Of a stretch of DNA of 22,381 nucleotides, positions 13,685 to 21,013 are shown in pieces; within the stretch, counting starts at the first letter, position 1, and each line of letters begins with the position of its first letter. This DNA is from Bacillota bacterium (GTDB taxonomy: Bacteria; Bacillota; Clostridia; Christensenellales; Aristaeellaceae). The position numbers and the translations under genes are program-made. The notes below the pieces were generated by a model. That model was not told the DNA's origin and searched no databases. It worked only from the letters and a program-made list of their open reading frames with translations. The stretch is from contig JAEZHK010000040.1 of the NCBI GenBank assembly GCA_023416655.1, forward strand, positions 1-22,381, read 5' to 3'.

Positions 13685-13713
13685 TTGCAACCAAAAAGAA
13701 AATTCGGTATAAT
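13685..13713 (+). promoter_or_regulatory. Promoter of the HlyD-like gene
   Basis: TTGCAA (13685-13690), 17-base spacer, TATAAT (13708-13713). Its -35 is only 9 bases from the -35 of lgt, so the two promoters stand back to back. Confidence 0.75.
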
Positions 13714-13773
13714 GATTGAATGTTAAGAACCCAATCAGGCGGATTGTCGCCTGTCGCTTTAGAAAGGTACTGA

Positions 13774-14955
13774 ATGGGCAGAAGACGGGTTACAGGCCGC
13801 TTTTACGTGTTCCTGATTCTGATCGGAATCGGGCTGTATTTCGTCATCCGCGAAGTGGCTCCGCTGGGTTCGTCCGAGGCCATCGTCACGATGGCGGCGA
13901 CCTCCTATACGCAGACGGTGGACGCCGTCATCGTGCGCGACGAGACCGTCGCTTCCTTCGAGGGCAACGCGCAAGTGGTCTACGTCGCGGCGGAGGGCGC
14001 CGAGGTGGTGCCGGGGCAGGAGATCGCGGATGTGTACGCGGCCGGGTATTCCGAAAAGGAGATCCAGCAGCTGGAAACCGTCCGGCAGGGCATCCGCGCC
14101 TACCACCGGCAGATTCTGAAAAATATCGTGGACGCGGCACTGGAGCGCCTTGAAAACAACGTACAGCAAAAGGCGCTGGAAGTCAAGACGCTGATCCGTG
14201 ACAAGACGCGCGGCAGCCTGATCAACCTCGAAAAGCAGCTGCAAAGCACCATGCAGGCCCGCCAGAACTACCTGAACCAGAACCGGCGCCAGGACCAGAA
14301 GCTCAACAACCTCTACGCGGAGGAAACCAAGCGCGAGAACGCCATCGCCTCCTGGCGCAATCTGAAGAACGCGCCCGTGGCGGGCATCGTCAGCTTCTAC
14401 CTGGACGGCTGCGAGCGCTTCCTGACCCCGGCCAACTTGGAATCGTTGACCGTCGAGGACGTGCGATCGGTGCTCGCGGGCAGGACGCCCGAATCCGGGG
14501 AGCAGTCCCGGCTGGAGAAGAACATCTTCCGGATTGTGAGTCCCGACAAGTGGTACGTGGTGCTTTTGTCGAAGGATGCCACCTGGAACCCCGTCAACGG
14601 GCAGATCTTCACCGTGCAGTTCGAAGGCTTCGAGGGCAGCGCCTTCACCGGCAAAGTTGTCAAGATGCTGAAAGCCAGCGGCGAAGTCATGGCCCAGCTG
14701 GAGATGGACTCCGCACTCGGCCCCCTCCTCAACAAGCGCGCCGGCAAGGCGATGATCGGCATCAACCTGACGGGGCTCTCGGTGCCGATCAAGGCGATCA
14801 CCGTGGTCAACGGCCAGCCGGGCGTTACGGTCAGCGACGTGCCGGGCGGCACCTTCGTACCGGTGGAGGTACTGTCCAGCGACAGCCAGAACGCCATCAT
14901 CCAGCCGCTGGTCGAGGGTACGCTGTCGATCGGCTGGCGCGTAATACTGCCATAA
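13774..14955 (+). CDS. HlyD-like membrane-fusion/adaptor protein
   Basis: A 393-aa protein with one N-terminal membrane segment (FYVFLILIGIGLYFVI, about 10-25), a beta-rich stretch with a biotinyl-lipoyl-like piece (GNAQVVYVAAEGAEVVPGQEIADVY), a central helical coiled-coil region (about 95-200, rich in Gln, Leu, Lys), and a beta-barrel C-terminal half. This is the layout of HlyD-type adaptors. Genes of this type often stand just ahead of the yggS-sepF-ylmH division cluster in Clostridia, so a role in envelope or division is possible, but no export partner is encoded here. AAAGG sits 7 bases before the ATG. Confidence 0.75.
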   Translation: MGRRRVTGRFYVFLILIGIGLYFVIREVAPLGSSEAIVTMAATSYTQTVDAVIVRDETVASFEGNAQVVYVAAEGAEVVPGQEIADVYAAGYSEKEIQQLETVRQGIRAYHRQILKNIVDAALERLENNVQQKALEVKTLIRDKTRGSLINLEKQLQSTMQARQNYLNQNRRQDQKLNNLYAEETKRENAIASWRNLKNAPVAGIVSFYLDGCERFLTPANLESLTVEDVRSVLAGRTPESGEQSRLEKNIFRIVSPDKWYVVLLSKDATWNPVNGQIFTVQFEGFEGSAFTGKVVKMLKASGEVMAQLEMDSALGPLLNKRAGKAMIGINLTGLSVPIKAITVVNGQPGVTVSDVPGGTFVPVEVLSSDSQNAIIQPLVEGTLSIGWRVILP

Positions 14956-14959
14956 GCAG

Positions 14960-15132
14960 GCGTTGAAATCCCCTTCGGATCTTTCAACGCGATGGGATGG
15001 TGCTGCGCGCGCTTGAAATTCTGCGGAATTTCGGGCAGCGCACTGACTTAAGGAAATGTTTCCTCCACCAGTGTTCGCACTGGTTATGGAAACTGCGTTT
15101 CCGGCGCGCGGGTCGCCGGAAACGGTTGGAAG
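14960..15132 (+). repeat. Structured dispersed repeat, copy 4
   Basis: Hairpin 1 is GCGTTGAAA (14960-14968) with TTTCAACGC (14982-14990). Hairpin 2 has outer GCGCT (15009-15013) and AGCGC (15037-15041) and inner AAATTC/GAATTT around TGCG. Hairpin 3 has GTTTCC (15058-15063) with GGAAAC (15088-15093) enclosing CCAGTG-TTCG-CACTGG. Hairpin 4 is CGTTTCCGGCG (15096-15106) with CGCCGGAAACG (15114-15124), perfect. The usual tail is lost after TTGGAAG. It is in the sense of yggS and begins 5 bases after the HlyD-like stop. (Numbering counts the solo module as copy 3.). Confidence 0.87.
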
Positions 15133-15173
15133 CAGAGACATTGCTGTCGTGTAACTGGAAGGGAGGGAACGAC

Positions 15174-15875
15174 GTGAACAGGGAATTATTGGCGAGAAAT
15201 ATCGACACATGCCGTTCCCGGCTTCGGGAGGCTTCGGCCCGCTGGGGCGAAGTGACGATCTGCGCGGTGACGAAAACCATCGACGCCGAAACCATCAACC
15301 AGGCCTATGGCGAGGGCATTCGCGTCATCGGCGAAAACCGCGTACAGGAAGCGCGCGAAAAATTCCCAGCGTTAAATCCTGATTTTTCTTTGCATATCAT
15401 TGGACAATTGCAGGCGAATAAAGTAAAATACGTGTTGGAGTTCGCGCGAATGATTCAATCACTGGACCGCATTTCGCTGGCCAGAGAAATCGACATGCGC
15501 GCGAAGGCCGCCGGACTCAGGATGCCTGTTCTGGTTCAGGTCAACATTGCGCGGGAGCCGCAGAAGGCGGGCGTTCACGAAGAGGAGCTTTTGCCCTTCC
15601 TCCGCGAAGCCGCGCGCCTTCAAGGCCTGTCCGTCGAAGGGCTGATGGCCATCATGCCGCTGACCGACGACCAGGAGTCGCTTCGCCCCCTCTTTAAGAG
15701 GATGCGGGCCTGGTTCGACAGGCTTCGGGACGAGGCGATCGAGGGCGTCGACATGCGCGTCCTGTCGATGGGCATGAGCGGGGACTATTTAGCTGCCGCG
15801 GAGGAGGGCGCCACGATGGTGCGCCTGGGCTCCGCGATTTTCGGCGCCAGAGTAGCGCCGGTTTCAGCCACTTGA
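15174..15875 (+). CDS. yggS: YggS-type pyridoxal phosphate homeostasis protein
   Basis: A non-catalytic PLP-binding protein, homologue of B. subtilis YlmE, that buffers PLP and linked amino acid pools. The PLP-binding Lys34 lies in CAVTKTIDAE. Other marks are GENRVQEA, HIIGQLQANKVKYVLE, and SMGMSGDYLAAAEEGATMVRLGSAIFG. The length of 233 aa is normal. GTG 15174 is chosen because GGGAGGG (15161-15167) lies 6 bases ahead, whereas the longer frame translates the repeat. sepF follows after 15 bases, the usual division-cluster order. Confidence 0.95.
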   Translation: MNRELLARNIDTCRSRLREASARWGEVTICAVTKTIDAETINQAYGEGIRVIGENRVQEAREKFPALNPDFSLHIIGQLQANKVKYVLEFARMIQSLDRISLAREIDMRAKAAGLRMPVLVQVNIAREPQKAGVHEEELLPFLREAARLQGLSVEGLMAIMPLTDDQESLRPLFKRMRAWFDRLRDEAIEGVDMRVLSMGMSGDYLAAAEEGATMVRLGSAIFGARVAPVSAT

Positions 15876-15890
15876 TTGAGGAGGAGTTTC

Positions 15891-16661
15891 ATGGCGCGCG
15901 GACGCTTTAACAAGCTGTTGGAGTTCATTGGCCTGGTGGACGACGAGCCCGAAGCGGCGTACGGACAGCAGATGGGTGCGCAGGTGTACAACCCGCCGCA
16001 GCAGCGCCGGACCGCCGACAACGCGCGGCCCGTACGGCAGCAGGGGGGATACGCCGGCGGCGGCTATTCACAGGGTTCCTACAGCCAGGGGCAGTACACG
16101 CCAGGCGCGCAGGGCGCTTCCAACGTTCGGGATTACGACCGCTACGCCGGTCGCGCTCCCGAGCCTCGCACGCCCTACCGGAGCGCCGCGCCCGACTACC
16201 GCACGAACCGGGTCGATCAGGAGCCGGCCAGGCCGGAGTCCCGGCAGGCGCCGCGGCAGGATTACGCCGCCCGCGCTTCTCAGCCCTACCGTGCCGCAGC
16301 GCCCGCACCGGCGCCCGCCTACCGGCCCGATCCGATTCGCGACGAATTTGACCGCCTCGATCAGCCGCAGGCCCGCGGAAACGTGATCACCATGCACAAC
16401 GATTCCCGCCATCAGACGGTGATCTATTACCTGCACACGCTCGAGGAGTGCCGGGAAGTCATCACCGACCTGATTGACGGCAAGACGGTGCTTCTCAACC
16501 TCGAGGAGATGGACGAGAAGACGATCCAGCGCGGCATCGATACGCTTTGCGGCGCGGCGTTCGCGCTGAACGCGACGCTGCGCAAGGCCTCCGACAAGAC
16601 CTATCTGATCGCGCCCACCAACGTCGAGGTCGCGATGACCAACGATACCGAGCGGCGGTAA
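15891..16661 (+). CDS. sepF: SepF cell division protein with a long disordered linker
   Basis: SepF anchors FtsZ to the membrane and shapes the septum. The N-terminal amphipathic helix (RGRFNKLLEFIGLVDD) is the membrane anchor. The C-terminal FtsZ-binding domain begins near residue 163 (GNVITMHNDS) and contains YYLHTLEECREVITDLIDGKTVLLNLEEMDE and a final CGAAFALNATLRKASDKTYLIAPTN. Between them lies about 135 residues rich in Gly, Tyr, Gln, Arg, Pro and Ala. At 256 aa it is much longer than typical SepF (about 150 aa) because of this linker. GAGGAGG precedes the ATG. Confidence 0.95.
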   Translation: MARGRFNKLLEFIGLVDDEPEAAYGQQMGAQVYNPPQQRRTADNARPVRQQGGYAGGGYSQGSYSQGQYTPGAQGASNVRDYDRYAGRAPEPRTPYRSAAPDYRTNRVDQEPARPESRQAPRQDYAARASQPYRAAAPAPAPAYRPDPIRDEFDRLDQPQARGNVITMHNDSRHQTVIYYLHTLEECREVITDLIDGKTVLLNLEEMDEKTIQRGIDTLCGAAFALNATLRKASDKTYLIAPTNVEVAMTNDTERR

Positions 16662-16668
16662 TGAGCAT

Positions 16669-16965
16669 ATGGACTATATGATCCTGGAAAAGGTCAAGCA
16701 GGGCTTTGATATTTTTCTCACCGTTCTCCAGTTCATGCTGGTGGCTTACAGCATTATGAGCTGGATCACGAGCCCGTTCAACAGGCTCTATGTGCTTTTG
16801 AGCCGCATGGTGCAGCCGCTGGTCGCGCCGTTTCGGGGAATCGCGAGCGCGCTGATCCGGCGCGGTCTCCGTATCGACATCAGCGTACTTCTGGCGCTGC
16901 TGGCGCTTCAGATCCTACAGTCGCAACTCCTGCCCCGGCTCTTCTACTGGCTGATGACGCTGTGA
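16669..16965 (+). CDS. YggT family membrane protein
   Basis: A 98-aa protein with two membrane segments (about 13-30 and 66-92) separated by NRLYVLLSRMVQPLVAPFRGI, the family's conserved loop. YggT proteins are found beside sepF and ylmH; their role is poorly known but linked to division or envelope. The ATG follows the sepF stop by 7 bases and has a weak ribosome binding site, so coupling to sepF is likely. Its TGA overlaps the GTG of ylmH (GTGA). Confidence 0.88.
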   Translation: MDYMILEKVKQGFDIFLTVLQFMLVAYSIMSWITSPFNRLYVLLSRMVQPLVAPFRGIASALIRRGLRIDISVLLALLALQILQSQLLPRLFYWLMTL

Positions 16966-17696
16966 AAAACGATCTCGACCGGGCGCATTTTGCCGATCTT
17001 TGCCGCGCTGCTGGGCGCGCTTCTCCGCGCTTCACCCGCTTTCTCGAGCCGCCGCAGATGCAAGAGGCGGCGCGCGCCGCGCGGGAAGAGGGCGTCGAAG
17101 TCCTGTTTTCCGGCGGCTACGAGGGCGCGGAGCGCTGTATTGCCGCTTTCTTCGAAGGAGAAGCCCCCGAATCCTGGCCCATCGAATGCCTCCGGGCCGA
17201 ATGGAACGCGGACTACGCAAAAGCGCAGCACCGGGATTTCCTGGGCGCGGCTTTGGGCCTTGGCATCGAGCGGTCGATGTTAGGCGACATCGTGGTGGGC
17301 GATTCCTGCGCGTATCTTTTTGTTATGGAAGCCGCCGTGCCGATGATCCTTTCGGAACTTGAGAGCGCGGGCCGCGCGAAGCTGTCCATCGAGCGAGCAC
17401 AAACAATTGAGTTGCCGGAACAAAAGGGCGCGAGTGTCCGCGACACCGTCTCCTCCATGCGGCTCGACGCGATCGTCGCGGCAGGGTATTCGCTGGGCCG
17501 GGCCGAAGCGCAGGAATTGATCCGCAGGGGCCTTGTCAAGCTCAACCACCTGCCGGAGGAACGCACCGACGCCCGCGTCCGGGAAGGCGACCTGATCTCC
17601 GCGCGCGGCCATGGAAGGCTCCGGGTGGACGAGGAGCAGGGCTTGACCAAAAAGGGGCGGTTGGGCGTTCGGATGACCCGATTCGGCGCAAAGTGA
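16962..17696 (+). CDS. ylmH: YlmH, RNA-binding protein with S4 domain
   Basis: A 244-aa protein. The N-terminal YlmH domain includes FSGGYEGAERCIAAFF, FLGAALGLGIERSMLGDIVVGD, and the C-terminal S4 RNA-binding domain spans about 165-235 (MRLDAIVAAGYSLGRAEAQELI, GLVKLNHLPEERTDARVREGDLISARGHGR). In Bacillus and relatives YlmH (RqcP2) acts with ribosomes and stalled peptidyl-tRNA complexes; earlier work linked it to the division cluster by location. It starts at the GTG that overlaps the yggT stop. About 190 bases then separate it from divIVA. Confidence 0.92.
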   Translation: MKNDLDRAHFADLCRAAGRASPRFTRFLEPPQMQEAARAAREEGVEVLFSGGYEGAERCIAAFFEGEAPESWPIECLRAEWNADYAKAQHRDFLGAALGLGIERSMLGDIVVGDSCAYLFVMEAAVPMILSELESAGRAKLSIERAQTIELPEQKGASVRDTVSSMRLDAIVAAGYSLGRAEAQELIRRGLVKLNHLPEERTDARVREGDLISARGHGRLRVDEEQGLTKKGRLGVRMTRFGAK

Positions 17697-17884
17697 CCGG
17701 TTAAATTTTCTGTTCCATAGAGGATTATGCCGATTCACGGAGAAATGTAACAAAAGCTCTTGCCGAACCGTGGCATGTCCCGAACTGACACCAACCGGCA
17801 CGGCAAAGACATATACTCAAAGAGAACAATCCTGCCCAGCGGCAACTCGTCCCCGATATTTCTGGCGAGGAAAGGATGAAGAAC

Positions 17885-18481
17885 ATGGTAACCGTCAAGG
17901 ATATCCGAGAGAAGGAATTCATCAAGCAGAAGCACGGTTATTCCGAAGAAGAAGTTGATGAGTTCTTGGATGAGATCGCCGACCAGATGGAGGCACTGAT
18001 TCAGGAAAACAAAACCCTGATGCAGCAGGCTCAGGAAGCCCGCGCGATGGCCGACAAGGCCCTCAGCGAGCGCCTGGCGGCCCCGGCGGCGCGCCCCGCG
18101 CCGGTTGTCCCGGTCCAGCCGGAGGTCAAGCCCATCCAGACCACGGATGAAGCCTATTTCCGCAACCTCGAGTCGACGCTCAGGGAAACGCTCCTCTCCG
18201 CCCAGCGCATCGCCGACGAAACCGTCAGCGAGGCCAAGAAGAAGGCCTTGGCGATGGTCTCCGACGCCGAAGAGAAGGTCGGCGCCATCGCGGCCCAGCA
18301 TAAGGCCGAGATCGACAACGCAAAGGTCGAGCTTGAGGGCGTTCGCAAGGCATCCGAGGACTACCGCGTCCGCTTCAGGCGGCTGGTGCGCGAGCAGCTT
18401 CACGCGTTCAAGCTGGACGAGAGCGTGCTCTCCGACGACGCACCCCGCATGGACGTCAACAAGGGCGACGACGAGCCGTAA
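17885..18481 (+). CDS. divIVA: DivIVA domain cell-pole/division protein
   Basis: DivIVA senses curved membranes at septa and poles. The 198-aa protein begins MVTVKDIREKEFIKQKHGYSEEEVDEFLDEI, the family membrane-binding motif, followed by a coiled coil (about 30-55), a Pro/Ala/Val linker (about 60-85) and a second coiled coil with Ser/Ala/Glu/Lys repeats to about 175. ATG 17885 is chosen because AGGAAAGG is 9 bases ahead; an in-frame ATG at 17876 would lie directly after it. The 190-base gap after ylmH contains TATACT (17812-17817) but no well-spaced -35, so a promoter is possible and not proven. The C-terminus is acidic. Confidence 0.93.
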   Translation: MVTVKDIREKEFIKQKHGYSEEEVDEFLDEIADQMEALIQENKTLMQQAQEARAMADKALSERLAAPAARPAPVVPVQPEVKPIQTTDEAYFRNLESTLRETLLSAQRIADETVSEAKKKALAMVSDAEEKVGAIAAQHKAEIDNAKVELEGVRKASEDYRVRFRRLVREQLHAFKLDESVLSDDAPRMDVNKGDDEP

Positions 18482-18486
18482 AAAGG

Positions 18487-18682
18487 GCATTGAAAAACCC
18501 CGAGGGTTTTTCAATGCGCAAGGAAGTGGCTCTGCGTGCGCCTGGAATTCTGCGGAATTTCCGGGCGGCGCACTGACCCCAAGAATTGTTTCCTCCGCCA
18601 GCGTTCGCACTGGCTGCGGAAACCGTTCCCGCCGACAAGTCGCCGGGAACGATTGGAAGGTACGACGGGGTTTGTCAACGGT
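18487..18682 (+). repeat. Structured dispersed repeat, copy 5
   Basis: A full-length copy of 196 bp. Hairpin 1 is GCATTGAAAAACCC (18487-18500) with GGGTTTTTCAATGC (18504-18517). Hairpin 2 has outer GTGCGCC (18536-18542) and GGCGCAC (18567-18573). Hairpin 3 has CCAGCG-TTCG-CACTGG (18598-18613) within GTTTCC/GGAAAC. Hairpin 4 pairs CGTTCCCG (18624-18631) with CGGGAACG (18644-18651). The tail TTGGAAGGTACGACGGGGTT ends in TGTCAACGGT. It follows the divIVA stop by 5 bases and is followed 12 bases later by a terminator, so transcripts from divIVA would end after the repeat. Confidence 0.88.
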
Positions 18683-18693
18683 TTGAGCCCTGC

Positions 18694-18718
18694 AGCCCTG
18701 CTTCCGGCAGGGCTTTTT
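18694..18718 (+). terminator. Terminator after repeat copy 5, ahead of lspA
   Basis: AGCCCTGC (18694-18701) pairs with GCAGGGCT (18707-18714), loop TTCCG, with T-run 18714-18718. It would end divIVA transcripts that run through the repeat. Confidence 0.85.
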
Positions 18719-18762
18719 GTATGAAATGGTTGGAATCAGGGGACGGTAACGCTGGAGGGAAA

Positions 18763-19230
18763 ATGCTCTACGCCATCTGGACGCTCGCGCTGGTCGCGCT
18801 GGACCGCCTGACCAAAATCTGGGCCGGGCAATGGCTTCTGGGCCGCCACGGCGGCCTGATGGAGGCGCTGCCGGGCGTCTTTCGCTTTCACTACGCGGAA
18901 AACACCGGCGTGGCTTTTTCCATGCTTCCGGACGGGCGCTGGCTGATCATCGCGCTGAATTTTATGATGATCGCGGCGGTGATCGCATACCTCGCGGTCA
19001 AGAAGCCGCGAAGCCGCCTCATCAGGCTGGGCCTTTTGATGGTGGCAGCGGGCGGCGCGGGGAACCTGATCGATCGGATCGCGCTGGGCTACGTGATCGA
19101 CTTCATTGAATTCACGTTCATGCGCTTTGCGGTATTCAACGTAGCCGACATCTGCGTATCGGGCGGCGCGGCGCTGGCCGCGATCGGCGTGATCATGAAA
19201 GGGGAGGGCGCGGGTGGAGTGGACGCTTGA
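18763..19230 (+). CDS. lspA: Lipoprotein signal peptidase
   Basis: LspA cleaves diacylated prolipoproteins at the lipobox. The 155-aa protein has four membrane segments. The N-terminus reads MLYAIWTLALVALDRLTKIW. Conserved regions are FRFHYAENTGVAFSML, GGAGNLIDRIALGYVIDFIEF and FNVADICVSGG, which carry the two catalytic Asp residues. ATG 18763 gives the family N-terminus, although GGAGGG (18754-18759) is only 3 bases ahead; an ATG at 18721 would add 14 residues and sits right after the terminator. The stop overlaps the next gene by 17 bases. It works downstream of Lgt (12836-13618). Confidence 0.93.
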   Translation: MLYAIWTLALVALDRLTKIWAGQWLLGRHGGLMEALPGVFRFHYAENTGVAFSMLPDGRWLIIALNFMMIAAVIAYLAVKKPRSRLIRLGLLMVAAGGAGNLIDRIALGYVIDFIEFTFMRFAVFNVADICVSGGAALAAIGVIMKGEGAGGVDA

Positions 19231-20116
19231 CGAGCGGTCGGACGGCTTGAGGCTCGACGTATTCCTCTCGGAGTGCTCCGGCGTGACCCGATCCAGGGCG
19301 GCTTCGATCATCAAATCCGGCGGCGCGTGGGTGGACGGGAAGACAGAAACCAAGGCGGGCTTCGCGTTGAAGCGCGGCATGCTGATCCGGTTTGAAATCC
19401 CCGAGGCCAAGCCTACTAGCGCCGCCCCGCAGGACATCGCGCTGGAGATCCGATACCAGGACCAGGACCTCGCGGTCGTCTACAAGCACAGCGGCATGGT
19501 GGTGCACCCGGCGGCGGGCAACCATGACGGCACGCTGGTCAACGCGCTCTTGCACCACCTGACGGATCTGTCGGGCATCGGAGGCGAACTTCGCCCCGGC
19601 ATCGTGCACCGGATCGATAAGGATACCTCGGGCCTTCTGCTCGTGGCTAAGAACGACTTCAGCCACGCGGCGCTTTCCGAGCAGATCAAGGCGCACACGG
19701 TGGAGCGGGCGTATCTGGCCATCGTGCAGGGCAACCTCAAGGAGGATTCCGGCTCCGTGGACGGCCCGATCGGGCGGCACCCCACCGACCGCAAGCGCAT
19801 GGCCATCGTGCCGGGCGGGCGAAGCGCCCACACCGATTGGAAGGTTTTGAGGCGGCTGCGCGGCTCGACATTGATCGAGGCGAAGCTGACGACCGGGCGT
19901 ACCCACCAGATTCGCGTTCACATGGCCTCCATCGGTCATCCGGTGGTGGGCGACCCGGTGTACGGCCCCAAGAAGCCGCCCATCGAAGTCAGCGGCGGGC
20001 AGCTTCTGCACGCGTTTCGGCTGGGCTTCACACACCCGACCACCGGCGAGCGCATGTTGTTCGAGGCCCCGCCCGAAAAACGTTTCGTGGACATGCTGGA
20101 AAAACTCTCCTCTTGA
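19214..20116 (+). CDS. RluD-type RNA pseudouridine synthase
   Basis: A 300-aa enzyme that isomerises uridine in rRNA (possibly tRNA). An N-terminal S4 domain spans about 10-65 (RLDVFLSECSGVTRSRAASIIKSG). The synthase domain has HRIDKDTSGLLLVAK with catalytic Asp135, GRTHQIRVHMASIGHPVVGDPVYG, and LHAFRLGFTHPTTG. GTG 19214 lies 6 bases after GGGGAGG (19201-19207), inside the end of lspA, so it is translated with lspA. This lspA-rluD pairing is common in Firmicutes. The exact target (RluA, RluC or RluD type) cannot be told from sequence. Confidence 0.92.
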   Translation: MEWTLDERSDGLRLDVFLSECSGVTRSRAASIIKSGGAWVDGKTETKAGFALKRGMLIRFEIPEAKPTSAAPQDIALEIRYQDQDLAVVYKHSGMVVHPAAGNHDGTLVNALLHHLTDLSGIGGELRPGIVHRIDKDTSGLLLVAKNDFSHAALSEQIKAHTVERAYLAIVQGNLKEDSGSVDGPIGRHPTDRKRMAIVPGGRSAHTDWKVLRRLRGSTLIEAKLTTGRTHQIRVHMASIGHPVVGDPVYGPKKPPIEVSGGQLLHAFRLGFTHPTTGERMLFEAPPEKRFVDMLEKLSS

Positions 20117-20121
20117 GTTGC

Positions 20122-20280
20122 GCCGTTGACTCTCCCCGTCGTACCTTCCAACCGTTCCCGGCGATCTGAGCGCCGGGAACGCAGTTTTCTCCACCAGTGC
20201 GCACGCTGGCGGACATTACATTCGGTCAGCAAGCCGCCCGGAAATCCCGCAGGATATTAGGCTCGTGCAGGTTTCCTCTT
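20122..20280 (-). repeat. Structured dispersed repeat, copy 6 (inverted)
   Basis: A minus-strand copy, opposite to its neighbours. Hairpin 2 has outer CGAGCC/GGCTTG (20265-20260 with 20235-20230), inner ATATCC/GGATTT around TGCG. Hairpin 3 is CCAGCG-TGCG-CACTGG (20209-20194). Hairpin 4 is CGTTCCCGGCG/CGCCGGGAACG (20181-20153), perfect. The tail TTGGAAGGTACGACGGGG and TCAACGG is kept. A weak remnant of hairpin 1 (TTCAACGC) lies just beyond 20280. It fills the gap between the pseudouridine synthase and the PRC-barrel gene. Confidence 0.83.
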
Positions 20281-20396
20281 TTGCGTTGAAGCCGATTGCG
20301 GATTTTACACGCTTTGTGAAAACTTTGGCGCGCATCGTTTCCGGCGTCCCTACGCAAAATGGGATCGCCGGAATCTTTGCTTCGGGAGGAAAACGC

Positions 20397-20957
20397 GTGA
20401 AAGGCGTGAAGGCGTTTGTCGGCATGCCGGTCATCCTGAATGGAAAGCGCATCGGCCACGTGGCCTGCCTGACGCTGGACGAAGGGCTGAGAAGTATCAC
20501 CGGCCTTCGCATCGCGCGGGGACTCCGCGGGAACCGCTTTATTCCCTCCAGCGCCGTGAGTCTTTTGGGCGACGTGGCGGTCCTGGTCCTGGAAGAGGGC
20601 GTTCGCCCCGCCGGGGAGCGCGGCTTAAACCTGAGGCGCGCAACCACCACCGACGGACAGATTCTCGGCGCGATCACCGGCGCGCTGATTGACGAGCGCA
20701 CGCTGAGCGTGGCTGCGCTGGAGCTATCGAGCGGCTGGTGGGAGGACTTGGCGCGCGGCCGGCGGTACGTGTACGGCTGGACCGCGTGCCAGGGCGAAAA
20801 CGTGATCTTGGAATGCGATGGGGAAAGGGGGAGCGAGCATGAGGAACGGAACCTTCGCGGGGGTGATCGCGGGCGCGCTGATCGGCGTGGCGGCGGTGAC
20901 GGCGCTAGGGATGATGGATTCGCAGGCGCAGCGCCGGGTGAAGCGGATGGCGTCTGA
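20397..20957 (+). CDS. PRC-barrel domain protein
   Basis: A 186-aa reading with two PRC-barrel repeats: VGMPVILNGKRIGHVACLTLDEGLRSITGL (about 7-36) and DGQILGAITGALIDERTLSVAALELSSGWW (about 84-113). PRC barrels bind RNA or protein partners. GTG 20397 has GGGAGGA 6 bases ahead. The last 40 or so residues after CQGENVILECDGE are Gly/Arg/Asp-rich and overlap the next gene by 119 bases in another frame. This tail may not be real: either a frameshift has removed the natural stop or the overlap is genuine. The two genes and the permease form one probable operon. Confidence 0.8.
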   Translation: MKGVKAFVGMPVILNGKRIGHVACLTLDEGLRSITGLRIARGLRGNRFIPSSAVSLLGDVAVLVLEEGVRPAGERGLNLRRATTTDGQILGAITGALIDERTLSVAALELSSGWWEDLARGRRYVYGWTACQGENVILECDGERGSEHEERNLRGGDRGRADRRGGGDGARDDGFAGAAPGEADGV

Positions 20958-21006
20958 TTCGGTTCAGAAAGTGACAAACCAGGCTGAAAAGCTTTGGAAC
21001 AAGTAG
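20839..21006 (+). CDS. Small YtxH-like membrane protein
   Basis: A 55-aa protein with one membrane helix (FAGVIAGALIGVAAVTALGMM) and a charged helical tail (DSQAQRRVKRMASDSVQKVTNQAEKLWNK), the layout of YtxH-type envelope proteins. The function is unknown. ATG 20839 is chosen because AAGGGGGAG (20825-20833) precedes it; the frame from 20818 lacks a better site. It overlaps the 3' end of the PRC-barrel reading frame, and the permease starts 8 bases after its stop. Confidence 0.75.
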   Translation: MRNGTFAGVIAGALIGVAAVTALGMMDSQAQRRVKRMASDSVQKVTNQAEKLWNK

Positions 21007-21013
21007 GATCGCC

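Noticed and set aside
17697..17884. tRNA or small RNA gene in the gap between ylmH and divIVA
   Set aside because: No cloverleaf, T-loop motif or terminator was found. Only a TATACT without a well-spaced -35 is visible.
196..20280. CRISPR array
   Set aside because: The repeats are far apart, in both orientations and about 150-200 bp long, without regular spacers or cas genes.
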